Shown: positions 8,552-16,241 of the stretch, one piece after another
Numbering within the stretch: position 1 is the stretch's first letter
Layout of the letters: each line of letters begins with the position of its first letter
Assembly: GCA_002390025.1 (NCBI GenBank)
Contig: DGRU01000133.1
Coordinates: 285-22,118, forward strand
DNA length: 21,834 nucleotides
From: Lachnospiraceae bacterium UBA4380
GTDB lineage: Bacteria > Bacillota > Clostridia > Lachnospirales > Lachnospiraceae
Reading direction: 5' to 3'
Translations under genes and position numbers: made by a program
Notes under the pieces: generated by a model
Told to the model about the DNA's origin: nothing
The model's database searches: none
Seen by the model: the letters and a program-made list of their open reading frames with translations, nothing else

Positions 8552-9685
8552 ATGATTTCATCGCAAAAAGAACATCCCAAGTCTCTCACTATACGAACCA
8601 CCTTTAACGCAGTCTTCATCTGCGTCCTCCTGGGAACCATCTCTCTGCTGATCGGTCTTAGTTTATACACCACTTCCTACCTGGGGGAGCATGTACATCA
8701 CGCTTTCCTGACAGCCCAAAAAGCATCCGCCCCGGCATCACGCATCACAGATTCCGAGCTGTTTGCAAAAGAAATCATGCGGGTATACAGAGATCTGACT
8801 CCGGAACAGCGTGCCAAAATGGGGACACAGGAATACCGGGATTATTTTTCAGGCGTAGCTGCCACACCGGCAGGCTATGATACCTGGGATATAACAGTTC
8901 ATTTGCTGAGCAACTTCATTATAGATGTTGATGACGTCTATCTGGCCATGTATGACGAAGAGACCGGCGCTATGGTCTACATTGTGGACCCGGGAGAAGA
9001 AGGCCGTCTCTATCCCGGTGAATGGGAGCCCGCGGACAAAAGCAGCGTAAAGAAATTTCTCGGCTGGGACGGCAGCGGAATGCTCTATGATTTTGACAAT
9101 ACGGAAAAGTATGGATGGATGTGTACAGCCGGCTTCCCGATCAGGGATGAAAACGGGGAGATATTCGAGTTTCTGCTGGTGGATGTGACCGTCCAAAACA
9201 TCTTTCCCATCATGGCGGACTATACCTTGAAGGTCACTGCAGGTATATTGATCGTGACCCTGGTCACTGCATGGTTCTCCAGCAGATATATTAAAAAATC
9301 TGTCGCCGGACCGATCGACCGTATTGCAGACGCAGCCGAGACTTATGTAAAAACCAAAGAGGCCGGGATCGAAAGCCTCTGCTTTTCTGATCTGCAGATC
9401 CAAACCGGTGACGAACTGGAGAATCTGAGCCATGTCATGGCAGACATGGAAAAGGGTCTTGCGGATCACGAAAAGAGGATCCGGGCAATCTCGGCTGAAC
9501 AGGAACGGATCAATACAGAACTCGAAATGGCCAGCAGGATCCAGTTAAGCATGCTGCCGCACGAGTTCCCGCCCTTCCCTCAGATCAGGGAGCTGGACCT
9601 CTATGCAACCATGACTCCTGCCAGGGAGGTCGGGGGGACTTTTACGACTTTTTCCTCATCGATGAAGACCATCTGGCAGTCCTGA
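8552..9685 (+). CDS. SpoIIE/RsbU-type PP2C phosphatase, N-terminal part (sensor, HAMP) before a frameshift
   Basis: First 377 codons of what should be a ~572-residue membrane phosphatase. It has a membrane helix at about 18-43, an extracytoplasmic sensor domain (about 44-223), a second helix (about 224-246), a HAMP-like segment (KKSVAGPIDRIADAAETY), and the coiled helix ending in EMASRIQLSMLP that precedes RsbU/SpoIIE phosphatase domains. The phosphatase domain then starts (ATMTPAREVGG) and the frame is lost at the G6 run 9632-9637, ending in unrelated residues at 9685. GAGG is eight bases before the ATG at 8552; an upstream ATG at 8459 lacks a ribosome site. Such proteins dephosphorylate anti-sigma antagonists in response to an outside signal, but no partner is encoded here. 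Confidence 0.8.
   Translation: MISSQKEHPKSLTIRTTFNAVFICVLLGTISLLIGLSLYTTSYLGEHVHHAFLTAQKASAPASRITDSELFAKEIMRVYRDLTPEQRAKMGTQEYRDYFSGVAATPAGYDTWDITVHLLSNFIIDVDDVYLAMYDEETGAMVYIVDPGEEGRLYPGEWEPADKSSVKKFLGWDGSGMLYDFDNTEKYGWMCTAGFPIRDENGEIFEFLLVDVTVQNIFPIMADYTLKVTAGILIVTLVTAWFSSRYIKKSVAGPIDRIADAAETYVKTKEAGIESLCFSDLQIQTGDELENLSHVMADMEKGLADHEKRIRAISAEQERINTELEMASRIQLSMLPHEFPPFPQIRELDLYATMTPAREVGGTFTTFSSSMKTIWQS
9632..9637 (+). other. G6 tract at the frameshift point
   Basis: The family motif GGDFYD needs seven Gs (GGG GGG GAC) but only six are present. One added G, or a -1 slip of the ribosome over the two GGG codons, restores the frame exactly and gives GGDFYDFFLIDEDHLAVLIA. No other disruption is seen on either side. 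Confidence 0.85.
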
Positions 9686-10269
9686 TCGCGGATGTCAGCG
9701 GAAAAGGCGTTCCTGCCGCCCTCTTTATGATGGCTTCCAAGATACTCATACAAAGCTATGCCCTGCTCTGCAAGGGAGCGGGAGAAGTTCTCAGCAAAAC
9801 CAATGAGGCAGTGTGCGGCAACAATCAGACGGAGATGTTCGTGACGGTTTGGCTGGGGATCCTTGAGATCAGTTCCGGCCGGATCACAGCGGCAAACGCA
9901 GGACACGAATATCCCGTTCTGGAAAGGAAGGGGCAGTTCAGCCTTCTCAAAAAGCGGCACGGACTGGTCATCGGAGGTATGGAAGACGCCGAGTATGAAG
10001 AATATACCATCGATCTGGAGCCCGGGGATAAGCTCTTTCTTTACACAGACGGAGTGCCGGAAGCAACTGACGCGCAAGACAACATGTTCGGACTTGACCG
10101 CATGTTGGACGCCCTGAATCAGGATCCGTACACGACTCCCGAGAACACGCTCAGGAATGTCCACCGGGTCGTAAACAGCTTTGTCGCAGGCGCCGAACAG
10201 TTTGATGATCTGACCATGCTCTGCCTGGAATACAAAGGCAAAAAACAAGCTGAATCCGCCCGCAAATGA
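9637..10269 (+). CDS. SpoIIE/RsbU-type PP2C phosphatase, C-terminal catalytic part after the frameshift
   Basis: Continues the phosphatase domain in the next frame: DFYDFF (metal Asp), ADVSGKGVPAALFMM, NAGHEYPVLERKG, GMEDAEYEEYTIDLEPGD, LYTDGVPEATDA (metal Asp), and FDDLTMLCL (metal Asp). All the acidic metal-binding residues expected of this PP2C branch are intact, with no further stop. The first ATG in this frame is at 9727, inside the conserved VPAALFMM segment, and has no ribosome site. A free-standing product would lack the first metal ligand. So this part is useful only if joined to the upstream part. Intact coding on both sides argues for a recent, reversible or artefactual one-base loss rather than old decay. 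Confidence 0.8.
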   Translation, partial: DFYDFFLIDEDHLAVLIADVSGKGVPAALFMMASKILIQSYALLCKGAGEVLSKTNEAVCGNNQTEMFVTVWLGILEISSGRITAANAGHEYPVLERKGQFSLLKKRHGLVIGGMEDAEYEEYTIDLEPGDKLFLYTDGVPEATDAQDNMFGLDRMLDALNQDPYTTPENTLRNVHRVVNSFVAGAEQFDDLTMLCLEYKGKKQAESARK

Positions 10270-10343
10270 CATCTGACCTCTTTAAAAAGTTTTTCCCCGG
10301 ACAGGTACTTTGGGACTTTGACTGGAAGGATATTATAAAAAGG

Positions 10344-10387
10344 CCCGCATAAATGCTGATTTTCTAAATCCACAGCATTTATGCGGG
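10344..10387. terminator. Bidirectional terminator between phosphatase gene and tRNA-Ser
   Basis: A perfect 15-bp stem (CCCGCATAAATGCTG with CAGCATTTATGCGGG) and 14-base loop. On the minus strand it is followed by CCUUUUUAUAAU, a good tail for the tRNA transcript. On the plus strand the tail is weaker (UCUUUC) for the phosphatase gene. Confidence 0.88.
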
Positions 10388-10399
10388 TCTTTCAAATAG

Positions 10400-10489
10400 C
10401 GGAGACGGTGGGATTCGAACCCACGTGCCGGGACTAACCGACAACTCGATTTCGAGTCGAGCTCGTTATGACCGCTTCGATACGTCTCC
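10400..10489 (-). tRNA. tRNA-Ser, anticodon CGA
   Basis: On the minus strand the 7-bp acceptor stem pairs GGAGACG with CGTCTCC. The anticodon stem CTCGA/TCGAG encloses the loop CTCGAAA, giving anticodon CGA, which reads UCG serine codons. A long variable arm (class II tRNA, as expected for Ser) and the T arm GTGGG-TTCGAAT-CCCAC follow. The 90-base gene ends at discriminator G (10400); CCA is not encoded and must be added after transcription. Confidence 0.95.
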
Positions 10490-10816
10490 TGATCTTATAT
10501 GTGCATCTGCCGTTTTCCTTAACGCCGAAGATAAATCTTCAAACACAGGCTTTGAAGCACGTTCCCTATTATATGCTATTTTTATCAATAAATGCAAGCC
10601 TAATTTATGCCAACGCCGCAGCCGGGGCGCAGCTGCTGCCGGCTCCTTTGCACAGCCATTGACCCGCATCGATTTCTTTGATGTGAAGCGGCTTTTCTTT
10701 CAGGATTGATTGCGATAAACTGATACGAACAGGGAGACATAAGCAGGGCTAAACCGGGCTCCCTCAGGAAGGTATATAGATGACATGTCTGTGGACAGGA
10801 GGTTATTACTGCTGAT
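10490..10816. other. Gap between tRNA-Ser and the dehydrogenase-phosphatase gene
   Basis: Holds the tRNA promoter on the minus strand. For the plus-strand gene only a weak -35-like TTGACC near 10660 is seen, without a good -10 box. A leader hairpin (AGGGAG ... CTCCCT, about 10731-10766) and the ribosome site AGGAGG (10797-10802) are visible. I see no protein gene. Confidence 0.5.
10568..10597 (-). promoter_or_regulatory. tRNA-Ser promoter
   Basis: TTGCAT (10597-10592), an 18-base spacer and a perfect TATAAT (10573-10568) on the minus strand. Transcription would begin near 10561, giving a leader of about 70 bases before the mature tRNA 5' end. Confidence 0.65.
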
Positions 10817-13132
10817 ATGAATTTCCAACCCCTTCTCGAAAAAGAAATGCACTGCAGCTGCGGCCGCGTGCACAGTACAGACTTAAAAGTGATCGACATC
10901 GGACGGGATGCCCTGCAGCGGCTCCCCGCCATGCTGCGCAGACTGGGGTTTCATAAAGCCTATCTTGCCGCGGATGTCAACACCTGGGAGGCGGCAGGAA
11001 AAAAAGCCGCTGCCATTCTCTCCTCTGAAGAGTTTGCCTGTGAATCCTTTGTCCTGCAAGATTCAGAGCTTGTCCCCGATGAAGCCGCTGTCGGCGCCCT
11101 CCTGCTGCATATGCCGCCGGATGCAGATGTCGTCCTGGCTGTCGGCTCAGGGACGATTAACGATCTCTGCAAATATGTCAGCAGGCTGAGAGGCCTGCCC
11201 TATGTCATTCTGGCGACTGCCCCTTCCATGGACGGATTTGTGTCCACAGGAGCAGCCTTGATCGTCGACCATTTCAAGACCACCTATGACGCGCAGGGGC
11301 CTGCAGCCGTCATTGCGGACACAGAGATCCTGGCACAGGCGCCGATGGAGATGATTACTGCAGGTCTGGGTGATATGCTGGGCAAATACACCTGCCTGTT
11401 GGACTGGAAGCTGGCACATCTCATCACCGGAGAATATTACTGCGAACATGTTGAAGGGATGGTGCGGACTGCCCTTCAGATCATACTGGCGCAGACCAGC
11501 AAAATCCCGGAACGTGATCCCGAGGTCATGGGAGCCATCACCGAAGCCCTGGTCCTGACAGGGATTGCCATGAAATTCGTCGGAAACTCCCGGCCCGCCT
11601 CCGGTTGTGAGCATCACATGTCCCACTACTGGGAGATACAGTTTCTCAGGCAGGGAAAAAAGCCGGTCCTCCACGGAGCCAAGGTCGGAGTCGCGTCAAT
11701 CGCCTGTCTGCAAATGTATAATATGCTGGCAGAAATCCTGGATACTGCGGACGGCATCCCTGTGCTTGAGGAAAAATCCGAAAAAAATGATTCCGCAGGA
11801 CGGAATATACGTCTGGACGCGATCCGGGACCACCGGCTGGAAATCCTCCGGGCCATCCGCCATGATCTGCCCTCAGTCTCCGAAATTGAAGAACTCCTGC
11901 TCTCTCTGCATGCCCCGGTCCACCCGGAGCAGATCGGCGTCTCCCTGGAGGAGGTCAGAGGCGCCGTCCTGTACGCGAAAGACGTCCGGGACCGCTATAC
12001 CCTGCTCCGGATTCTGTGGGATCTGGGACTTTCGGAGGAATTTGCAGACCGGCTGACAGCCTACTATTCGCCGCAGGGCCTTGCCCTGGATAAGGCTTCC
12101 GCGGGGGCCGCCGCCATGGACTATACGATCGGACGGGCCGGGTTGGAAGATGTGCGCAAGGGCTCCGGTTCGGGAAATATGGGGGAGATCACCGGTTCGG
12201 AAGCCATGCGGGAAAGCTCCGATTCAGAAACAATGCGGGAAAGCATCGGTCGGAAAAATCTGCCAAAGGCAGAACTCTCCATACAGGAAACTTACTTTCG
12301 TTGGAAAAAAGAAGCAGATATCAGGCGTCTGCAGAAGACCCGCTGCTTTGTCCTCGATATGGACGGTACCATCTATCTGAGCAACCGCCTCTTCCCCTTC
12401 ACCATCCCTTTTTTGAAAAAACTGGAAGAGACCGGCCGCAGCTACTGCTTTTTCACCAATAATTCCACAAAGCACCAGCAGGACTACCTGGACAAACTCT
12501 CCGGAATGGGCATCCCCGTCACACAAAGCCAGGTCTTTCTGTCGACGCAGGTCATCCTCGAGGAGATGCAGCGCCTGCACCGGAAAGATTCCTTTTTCAT
12601 CGTCGGAACCCCCAATCTGGTCGAAGCCTTCCGGCGGGCCGGCCTGCGGGTCTTCGATCCGGAGTCAGAGGCACCCGCCAGTATGCCGGACGTGGTCATC
12701 CTGGGCTTTGACACGACCCTGACCTATGAGCGGATCTCCCGCGCCTGCAAATACCTGCGGCACGGAGCCGCCTATTACGGCGTCAACATGGACTACAACT
12801 GCCCAGTCGACGACAATGGCGTACTCGACTACATTCCTGACTGCGGCTCCATCGCCAAACTGGTCGAGCGTTCCACCGGCCGCTTTCCGGATTTCTACGG
12901 GAAGCCCTCCCGGCATGCCCTGGACTATATCATCCGCCACACGGGCTTCAAGGAAGAAGAAATAGCCGTTGTCGGCGACCGTATCTACACGGATATAGCT
13001 ATTGCCAACGGCACGAAGGCTCTCTCCATCATGGTACTCACCGGCGAGACACAGCTGGAGGATCTGGAGCAATACGATTTTCGTCCAGACATCATTCTTC
13101 CCTCGCTTGCGGAAATCACGGAATTATTGTAA
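10817..13132 (+). CDS. Fused sn-glycerol-1-phosphate dehydrogenase / HAD-IIA (NagD-AraL type) phosphatase
   Basis: A 771-residue fusion. Residues 1 to ~415 are an AraM/EgsA-type dehydrogenase that would reduce dihydroxyacetone phosphate to sn-glycerol 1-phosphate: nucleotide-binding GSGTIND (110-116), ATAPSMDGFVS, metal ligand Asp186 in GLGDMLGKY, His266/267 in CEHHMSHYWE, and His286 in HGAKVGV. Residues ~505-771 are a HAD phosphatase with a C2 cap: DMDGT (Asp514, Asp516), FFTNNST, YGKPS and VVGDRIYTDIAIAN. A linker (about 420-500) includes three 9-residue repeats. In Bacillus subtilis araL (HAD) and araM (dehydrogenase) are separate neighbours, so the fusion joins known partners. A DHAP to glycerol 1-phosphate to glycerol route is an inference. 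AGGAGG is 14 bases before the ATG, an unusually long spacing. No signal peptide: cytoplasmic. Confidence 0.88.
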   Translation: MNFQPLLEKEMHCSCGRVHSTDLKVIDIGRDALQRLPAMLRRLGFHKAYLAADVNTWEAAGKKAAAILSSEEFACESFVLQDSELVPDEAAVGALLLHMPPDADVVLAVGSGTINDLCKYVSRLRGLPYVILATAPSMDGFVSTGAALIVDHFKTTYDAQGPAAVIADTEILAQAPMEMITAGLGDMLGKYTCLLDWKLAHLITGEYYCEHVEGMVRTALQIILAQTSKIPERDPEVMGAITEALVLTGIAMKFVGNSRPASGCEHHMSHYWEIQFLRQGKKPVLHGAKVGVASIACLQMYNMLAEILDTADGIPVLEEKSEKNDSAGRNIRLDAIRDHRLEILRAIRHDLPSVSEIEELLLSLHAPVHPEQIGVSLEEVRGAVLYAKDVRDRYTLLRILWDLGLSEEFADRLTAYYSPQGLALDKASAGAAAMDYTIGRAGLEDVRKGSGSGNMGEITGSEAMRESSDSETMRESIGRKNLPKAELSIQETYFRWKKEADIRRLQKTRCFVLDMDGTIYLSNRLFPFTIPFLKKLEETGRSYCFFTNNSTKHQQDYLDKLSGMGIPVTQSQVFLSTQVILEEMQRLHRKDSFFIVGTPNLVEAFRRAGLRVFDPESEAPASMPDVVILGFDTTLTYERISRACKYLRHGAAYYGVNMDYNCPVDDNGVLDYIPDCGSIAKLVERSTGRFPDFYGKPSRHALDYIIRHTGFKEEEIAVVGDRIYTDIAIANGTKALSIMVLTGETQLEDLEQYDFRPDIILPSLAEITELL
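12167..12247 (+). repeat. Three 27-bp tandem units in the fusion linker
   Basis: Units 12167-12193, 12194-12220 and 12221-12247 encode GSGNMGEIT, GSEAMRESS and DSETMRESI. Similarity is clear between units 2 and 3 and weaker for unit 1. They lie between the dehydrogenase and phosphatase domains. Confidence 0.7.
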
Positions 13133-13238
13133 ACCTGAAACAATCATTTTTTCCTCTGTAATCCAATGCCTTTATACAGCGGAGACTCTGGCCGGAGCCG
13201 GGCTGTGAGGCATATCCGATGATCAAAATTCAAAAAAA

Positions 13239-13297
13239 CACCTCTGTTTTCTCAACTGTCCTGCAGTCGGGAAAGCAGAGGTGCTTTCTTTTTATTT
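13239..13297. terminator. Bidirectional terminator between two convergent genes
   Basis: CACCTCTGTTTTC (13239-13251) pairs with GAAAGCAGAGGTG (13271-13283), one mismatch. On the plus strand it is followed by CUUUCUUUUUAUUU; on the minus strand by seven Us. It should end both the fusion gene and the patatin gene. Confidence 0.88.
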
Positions 13298-13362
13298 CAT
13301 ATTAATTCGTGCCGCGGTCCCGGGCTCACAGATCCTCGCGGATCAGGCCATGCATTTCTTTT

Positions 13363-15624
13363 TTACTCTTCATCCTCTTTCTTCAGGGAGTTCATGCTGG
13401 CGGGTTTCCAGCTGCTCTTCTGCCAGCGTCCGCGATATCTCAGAGAAGGAGCTGCTTCCGTATTCTCTGCTTCGGGGGCATCCGTACGGGTAATGGATGC
13501 GGCTCTTGCTGCCGCAGCTCTCTGCATGGCGGCCTTAACGGCGGCTGCCTTTTCTGCCGCAGCTTTGTCAGCTGCTGCCTTCTCAGCTGCAATTTTTTCT
13601 TCTCTGGCTTTTCTCGCCGCTTCTCTCTTCTCCGCAGCGACGCGCTCCGCTTCGGCCTTTTCAGCGGCGATGCGCTCTGCCTCAGCTTTCTCAGCGGCGA
13701 TGCGTTCCGCCTCGGCCTTCTCCGCGGCAATTCTTTCTGCTTCTGCCTTCTCAGCGGCGATGCGCTCTGCCTCGGCCTTCTCCGCGGCAATGCGCTCGGC
13801 TTCTGCCTTCTCCGCAGCGATGCGCTCCGCTTCTGCCTTTTCGGCCGCGACCCGCTCCGCTTCTGCCTTTTCGGCCGCGATTCTCTCCGCTTCTGCCTTC
13901 TCGGCGGCGATGCGCTCTGCCTCAGCTTTCTCAGCGGCGATGCGTTCCGCCTCGGCCTTCTCCGCGGCAATTCTTTCTGCTTCTGCCTTCTCAGCGGCGA
14001 TGCGCTCTGCCTCTGCCTTCTCAGCGGCAATGCGCTCGGCTTCTGCCTTCTCCGCAGCGATGCGCTCTGCTTCCGCCTTCTCGGCTGCAATTCTTTCAGC
14101 TTCTGCCTTCTCTGCGGCGATACGCTCAGCCTCGGCTTTCTCAGCGGCGATGCGCTCTGCTTCTGCCTTCTCAGCGGCAATACGCTCTGCTTCTGCCTTC
14201 TCTGCGGCAATGCGCTCTGCTTCCGCCTTCTCGGCAGCGATTCTTTCTGCTTCTGCCTTCTCTGCGGCGATGCGCTCTGCTTCCGCCTTCTCGGCAGCGA
14301 TGCGCTCTGTTTCTGCCTTCTCTGCAGCGATTCTTTCCGCTTCCGCCTTCTCGGCGGCGATGCGCTCGTCCTCAGCCTTTTCGGCAGCCTCCTCGGCTTC
14401 CATGATGGTTTCGCGCTCTCTTCTCAGTGCAGCTTCCTGGCGGTCTACATAGGACACGGGCTTCTCAAAGCCAACCTGTTCATCTATGGCATCCCCGAAG
14501 ACCTGTGCCCGGAAGGAAGAGGGGTCCTCCTCTTTTTCATTCTTATCTTCTGCGGGGGCGGGGATTGCATCTTCAATCGTTCCCACATAGGAACGAGCTT
14601 TTTCTGCAGGAGCTTTTTCTGCAGCTGCCGCTTCCTGTGCAGGAGCTGCTTCCGCGGGGATTTTTTTCTCCTCGTCAAGGATGTCGTCGGACACGGGCTT
14701 TTCTGCACCGGGTGCATTCGCAATGATGGAAGCATTGGTCGAATAGGTGCCGTCGGCGAACACTTCATTGTCAGCGGCCTCAAGGAAACGGCGGAGGGCA
14801 TTGAGACGCTTGCGCGCCGCCCTTCTGCCTGCCTTGTAGGCTTCGCGGATCTTGAACCTGTCGTGCTCGATGCGGCCGACATCCAGATCGGTCTCGGGCC
14901 GGATTACGAAGGCATATTTGCCCGCCTCACGCTGACGGATGTAGGCCACTGTCTCGTTATAGACATTGTGGCGGTTCTCCATCGCCTTCACAGTCTCGGG
15001 ATACTGACTCAGCACGCGGCTGATCACACGCATCATGGACGCGGGCTCTTTGACATAATCCGCGGGACGGGTCAGAATGACCACGTTGCGCTCGTAGCCT
15101 TTGCTCTCCATAAAGCGCAGCGGGATCGAATCCGTGATGCCGCCGTCCAGAAGCTTCTGGTCACCGATTTCAACAACACGGGAAACCAGGGGCATGGAAC
15201 CGGAGGCGCGGAACCACTCCAGCATCTGCCACTCGCTGTCATTGTCGCACAGGTGATAGACAGGCTTGCCGGTCTCGACATCCGTGCAGACCAGATAGAA
15301 CTTCATGGGATTCTCGCGAAATGTCTCCCAGTCAAAGGGATACAGTTTCTCGGGAATATCATGGTAGCAGAACTGGGCATTAAAAAGATCACCCGTCTTC
15401 AGAAGTGAACGAACACTGGAATAACGAGGGTCTTTGGCATATTTCAGATTGTAGCGGATCGCACGCCGGGGCTGCTTGGATTTATAGTTGCAGCCAAAAG
15501 CCGCACCGGCCGAAACACCGATTGCACCGTCAAAGACAATCCCTTCCTCCATCAGGACGTCCATAACTCCTGCGGAAAAAATACCGCGAATACCGCCGCC
15601 TTCCAGAACCAGACCTTTTTTCAT
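13363..15624 (-). CDS. Patatin-like phospholipase (YjjU/RssA type) with a long decapeptide-repeat helical extension
   Basis: A 753-residue protein. Residues 1 to ~290 are a patatin domain, a Ser-Asp dyad lipid acyl hydrolase: oxyanion loop EGGGIRG (8-14), nucleophile Ser38 in GVSAG, and Asp160 in [10 protein letters not shown] Pro/Ala/Glu-rich segment follows, then about 25 copies of [10 protein letters not shown] (about 415-664) and an Ala/Lys-rich tail. The repeats should form one long charged helix or coiled coil. No signal peptide or membrane helix is seen, so the enzyme is probably cytoplasmic, with the extension acting as spacer or scaffold (inference). Ordinary relatives are ~280-400 residues. 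I chose the ATG at 15624 because GGAGG is nine bases upstream and it gives the canonical [11 protein letters not shown] start. It is convergent with the dehydrogenase-phosphatase gene. Confidence 0.9.
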   Translation of the reverse strand: MKKGLVLEGGGIRGIFSAGVMDVLMEEGIVFDGAIGVSAGAAFGCNYKSKQPRRAIRYNLKYAKDPRYSSVRSLLKTGDLFNAQFCYHDIPEKLYPFDWETFRENPMKFYLVCTDVETGKPVYHLCDNDSEWQMLEWFRASGSMPLVSRVVEIGDQKLLDGGITDSIPLRFMESKGYERNVVILTRPADYVKEPASMMRVISRVLSQYPETVKAMENRHNVYNETVAYIRQREAGKYAFVIRPETDLDVGRIEHDRFKIREAYKAGRRAARKRLNALRRFLEAADNEVFADGTYSTNASIIANAPGAEKPVSDDILDEEKKIPAEAAPAQEAAAAEKAPAEKARSYVGTIEDAIPAPAEDKNEKEEDPSSFRAQVFGDAIDEQVGFEKPVSYVDRQEAALRRERETIMEAEEAAEKAEDERIAAEKAEAERIAAEKAETERIAAEKAEAERIAAEKAEAERIAAEKAEAERIAAEKAEAERIAAEKAEAERIAAEKAEAERIAAEKAEAERIAAEKAEAERIAAEKAEAERIAAEKAEAERIAAEKAEAERIAAEKAEAERIAAEKAEAERIAAEKAEAERIAAEKAEAERVAAEKAEAERIAAEKAEAERIAAEKAEAERIAAEKAEAERIAAEKAEAERIAAEKAEAERIAAEKAEAERVAAEKREAARKAREEKIAAEKAAADKAAAEKAAAVKAAMQRAAAARAASITRTDAPEAENTEAAPSLRYRGRWQKSSWKPASMNSLKKEDEE
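13631..14380 (-). repeat. About 25 tandem 30-bp coding repeats
   Basis: Each 30-bp unit encodes [10 protein letters not shown] or a near variant (ERVA twice, AET and AED once). Most base changes are synonymous (for example gcg/gcc/gca Ala codons), so the protein repeat is under selection. A 110-bp block (13664-13773) recurs exactly 240 bp away (13904-14013), showing eight-unit duplication. Confidence 0.95.
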
Positions 15625-15792
15625 ACTCACTTTCCTCCATGCCGGCACAATAAGCCTTTCACCCCGGCAAAAGCACATATTCCTGCAGTATTATTCTTCA
15701 TCGCGCAATACCCGCATTGAAGAATGATCGCTCCGTGAGAATGATCACGGATGCCATGCGGAAGATGCCGCCCTTCTTATGCGTCATAGTCT

Positions 15793-15801
15793 ATCATAAC
15801 A
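15793..15801 (-). promoter_or_regulatory. Candidate extended -10 promoter of the patatin gene
   Basis: On the minus strand TGT followed by TATGAT forms an extended -10 box; the -35 region (TGTAGT) is weak. The start near 15786 would leave a leader of about 160 bases. Confidence 0.4.
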
Positions 15802-15944
15802 CATTCGCGTCCTTTACTACACTGCAGAATGAAAATTTGTGTGCGAAACATGCTTTTTGGCGGCAGGAAATCCCTTGTATTTTTGGCTGTTTTTTGCGGC
15901 TGCAAGAAACAATCACCTGATTATACAGCAGACCGACCTGTCTC

Positions 15945-16008
15945 AAATCCGCTTTTCTCAACAACAGATTTGTTAAAAACAACCTCTTTGCGGATTTAAT
16001 TTTTATTA
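15945..16008 (+). terminator. Plus-strand terminator with no obvious upstream gene
   Basis: AAATCCGC (15945-15952) pairs with GCGGATTT (15990-15997), enclosing a small inner hairpin (AACAA/TTGTT), followed by AAUUUUUAUUAUU. The closest plus-strand protein gene ends at 13132 with its own terminator, so what it would end is unknown. The large loop makes the call tentative. Confidence 0.4.
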
Positions 16009-16043
16009 TTCTCTTATTTTATTATCTTTTAACAATTAGGAAA

Positions 16044-16071
16044 TTGCTATTTAAGAATCATGGTATATCAT
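16044..16071 (+). promoter_or_regulatory. Candidate promoter of the small RNA
   Basis: TTGCTA (16044-16049), a 16-base spacer and TATCAT (16066-16071). Transcription would start near 16078. The upstream sequence is very AT-rich, as for an UP element. Confidence 0.45.
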
Positions 16072-16077
16072 ATCTAT

Positions 16078-16220
16078 TGTAAGCGAAAGAGAACGACAGA
16101 CTTTCCCCCTTCGTTATTTCGTTTCAAACCATAGATTTTCATACTCCCCCTTTATGTGGAAAAGCCCTTTACAATGGACCTGAACCATCGGATTCATTGT
16201 GAAGGGCTTTTCTTATTTCT
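16078..16220 (+). ncRNA. Candidate C-rich-loop small RNA
   Basis: An ~140-base transcript bounded by a promoter-like sequence and a strong terminator hairpin. It begins with a stem-loop: CGAAA (16084-16088) pairs with TTTCG (16117-16121), and AACGA (16092-16096) pairs with TCGTT (16111-16115). The 14-base loop displays CUUUCCCCCU. A second unpaired CCCCC lies at 16146-16150. Loops of this kind in Gram-positive small RNAs pair with the GGAGG ribosome sites of target messages (known for staphylococcal C-rich small RNAs). No plus-strand gene follows for which this could be a leader. The boundaries are inferred; no RNA family is recognised. Confidence 0.45.
16159..16220 (+). terminator. Terminator of the candidate small RNA
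   Basis: GAAAAGCCCTTTACAATG (16159-16176) and CATTGTGAAGGGCTTTTC (16195-16212) pair at 17 of 18 positions across an 18-base loop, followed by UUAUUU. Confidence 0.7.
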
Positions 16221-16241
16221 GTGTCTTTCCGGGCCGCGTAT

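Noticed and set aside
13309..15408. Long plus-strand frames (699 and 352 codons) over the patatin gene
   Set aside because: They stay open because the 30-bp repeat keeps frame on both strands. They yield Cys/Phe/Leu or Ser/Ala monotony without a ribosome site, while the minus strand has a catalytic patatin domain.
16077..16092. Catabolite-control (cre) site, TGTAAGCG half
   Set aside because: Only the left half fits the consensus; the right half is missing.
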